Source: Metabacillus litoralis | Lineage (GTDB): Bacteria > Bacillota > Bacilli > Bacillales > Bacillaceae | Direction of reading: 5' to 3' | NCBI RefSeq assembly: GCF_020524045.1 | Contig: NZ_JAIVKL010000010.1 | Coordinates: 1 to 64,000 of the forward strand | Length of the DNA: 64,000 nucleotides | Part shown: piece by piece, positions 63,624 to 64,000 of the stretch | How the letters are laid out: every line of letters begins with the position of its first letter | Position numbering within the stretch: position 1 is the stretch's first letter | Notes under the pieces: generated by a model | Databases searched by the model: none | What the model was told of the DNA's origin: nothing | What the model saw: only the letters and a program-made list of their open reading frames with translations | Made by a program: the position numbers and the translations under genes

Positions 63624-64000
63624 TTTCTCACCTCCATTTTATTCGAAAGAATGACTGAAAAGAAAAACAAAATACTTGATGTGAAACTAACTTTTGTTAA
63701 AAATAAGAGTAAAGATGATTCTTGGGCAAAAAACTTAACCACTTCCGAAACTAAAAACTCATCTTTCCCTTGATTGGCACTTACAATCGAATTACCAATG
63801 AGCAGTGCGGGAATTAAAACGCCGAACCACTTACTTATTTGAGTTACCATTCCGACAAAATATCCAATTGCAGCAAATAGAGTAATATATAAAAAACTAA
63901 CAAACATACCTAACAGCAATTCTTGAAAACTAATTAATGTACCTAACGTGTAATCATCATGTAAAACAAATAATAAAATCACCTTTAGTAATATTCCAGA
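63620..64000 (-). CDS. Membrane protein, C-terminal part, running off the right edge
   Basis: The frame is open from the stop at 63620-63622 to the window edge, 127 codons. Three hydrophobic segments are visible: LLLGMFVSFLYITLFAAIGYFVG, WFGVLIPALLIGNSIVS and LLLFLTKVSFTSSILFFFSV. They end in a short KMEVRK tail. The nearby GTG at 63982 is probably not the real start, since upstream codons remain open and no ribosome site precedes it. The layout resembles the last helices of an ABC-2-type or related permease. The family cannot be fixed from this part. Confidence 0.7.
   Translation of the reverse strand, partial: SGILLKVILLFVLHDDYTLGTLISFQELLLGMFVSFLYITLFAAIGYFVGMVTQISKWFGVLIPALLIGNSIVSANQGKDEFLVSEVVKFFAQESSLLLFLTKVSFTSSILFFFSVILSNKMEVRK

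Overview
This window looks like chromosomal DNA of a low-GC, endospore-forming, competence-encoding Bacillaceae species. The evidence is the gerPA-F spore germination/coat operon, a Spo0E-family phosphatase (YisI), comK, addAB, sbcDC, hemE-hemH, pbpF and aceA/aceB. Strong AGGAGG-type ribosome binding sites, TTG and GTG starts and AT-rich intergenic DNA agree. Much of the gene content matches the hemE-yisK segment of the Bacillus subtilis chromosome, but reshuffled. The species cannot be named from sequence alone; a Metabacillus- or Cytobacillus-like bacillus is plausible.

Layout. 1-660: 5' part of an IS200/IS605-type tnpB cut by the window edge, with a hairpin-rich left end. 935-3260: two-gene ABC-2 exporter. 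4122-5962: YisK-type FAH-family enzyme and a TatD-like hydrolase. 6354-8797 (+): yisI, then gerPA-PB-PC-PD-PE-PF behind a sigma-K-like promoter. 8953-21277 (-): recombination and repair block addB-addA, sbcD-sbcC, yisB. 21640-28689: MFS transporter, thiolase, a 52-bp tandem repeat array, yhjE-sipV, yhjD, comK and an IDEAL-domain protein. 29097-32066: glyoxylate shunt. 32347-37752: M48 protease, azlCD with an XRE-cupin regulator, nagA-nagB. 38163-40953: TrpXYZ-like ABC importer. 41264-48086: lcfB, lplJ-yhfI, yhfH, a LacI-type regulator, guaC. 48641-52004: an ammonium transporter fused to a chemotaxis-receptor signalling domain, and a DeoR-type regulator. 52643-59329: amidase, hemE-hemH, pbpF, hmoB. 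59779-64000: two aldo-keto reductases, a DUF3231 protein, and membrane genes running off the edge.

The genes are mostly housekeeping or sporulation genes. The unusual content is between them: (i) an eight-plus-copy 52-bp tandem array (about 24210-24690); (ii) about 200-bp MITE-like repeats, one with near-perfect terminal inverted repeats and an exact 8-bp target duplication (27133-27354); (iii) a second repeat family sharing the same core but with other ends; (iv) a palindromic terminator-like family (28979, 48474, 52312) next to copies of (iii); (v) a nested inverted-repeat element (43170-43364); (vi) a multibranched RNA-like terminator (28702-28786). Candidate regulatory sites were read directly for FadR (lcfB), PurR (guaC), TnrA/GlnR (the Amt-chemoreceptor fusion) and sigma-K (gerP). 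The Amt-MCP fusion with two TnrA-like boxes is the most interesting protein-level finding; the tandem array and the modular repeats are the most interesting DNA-level ones. No database search was possible, so names rest on recognised motifs and remembered families.
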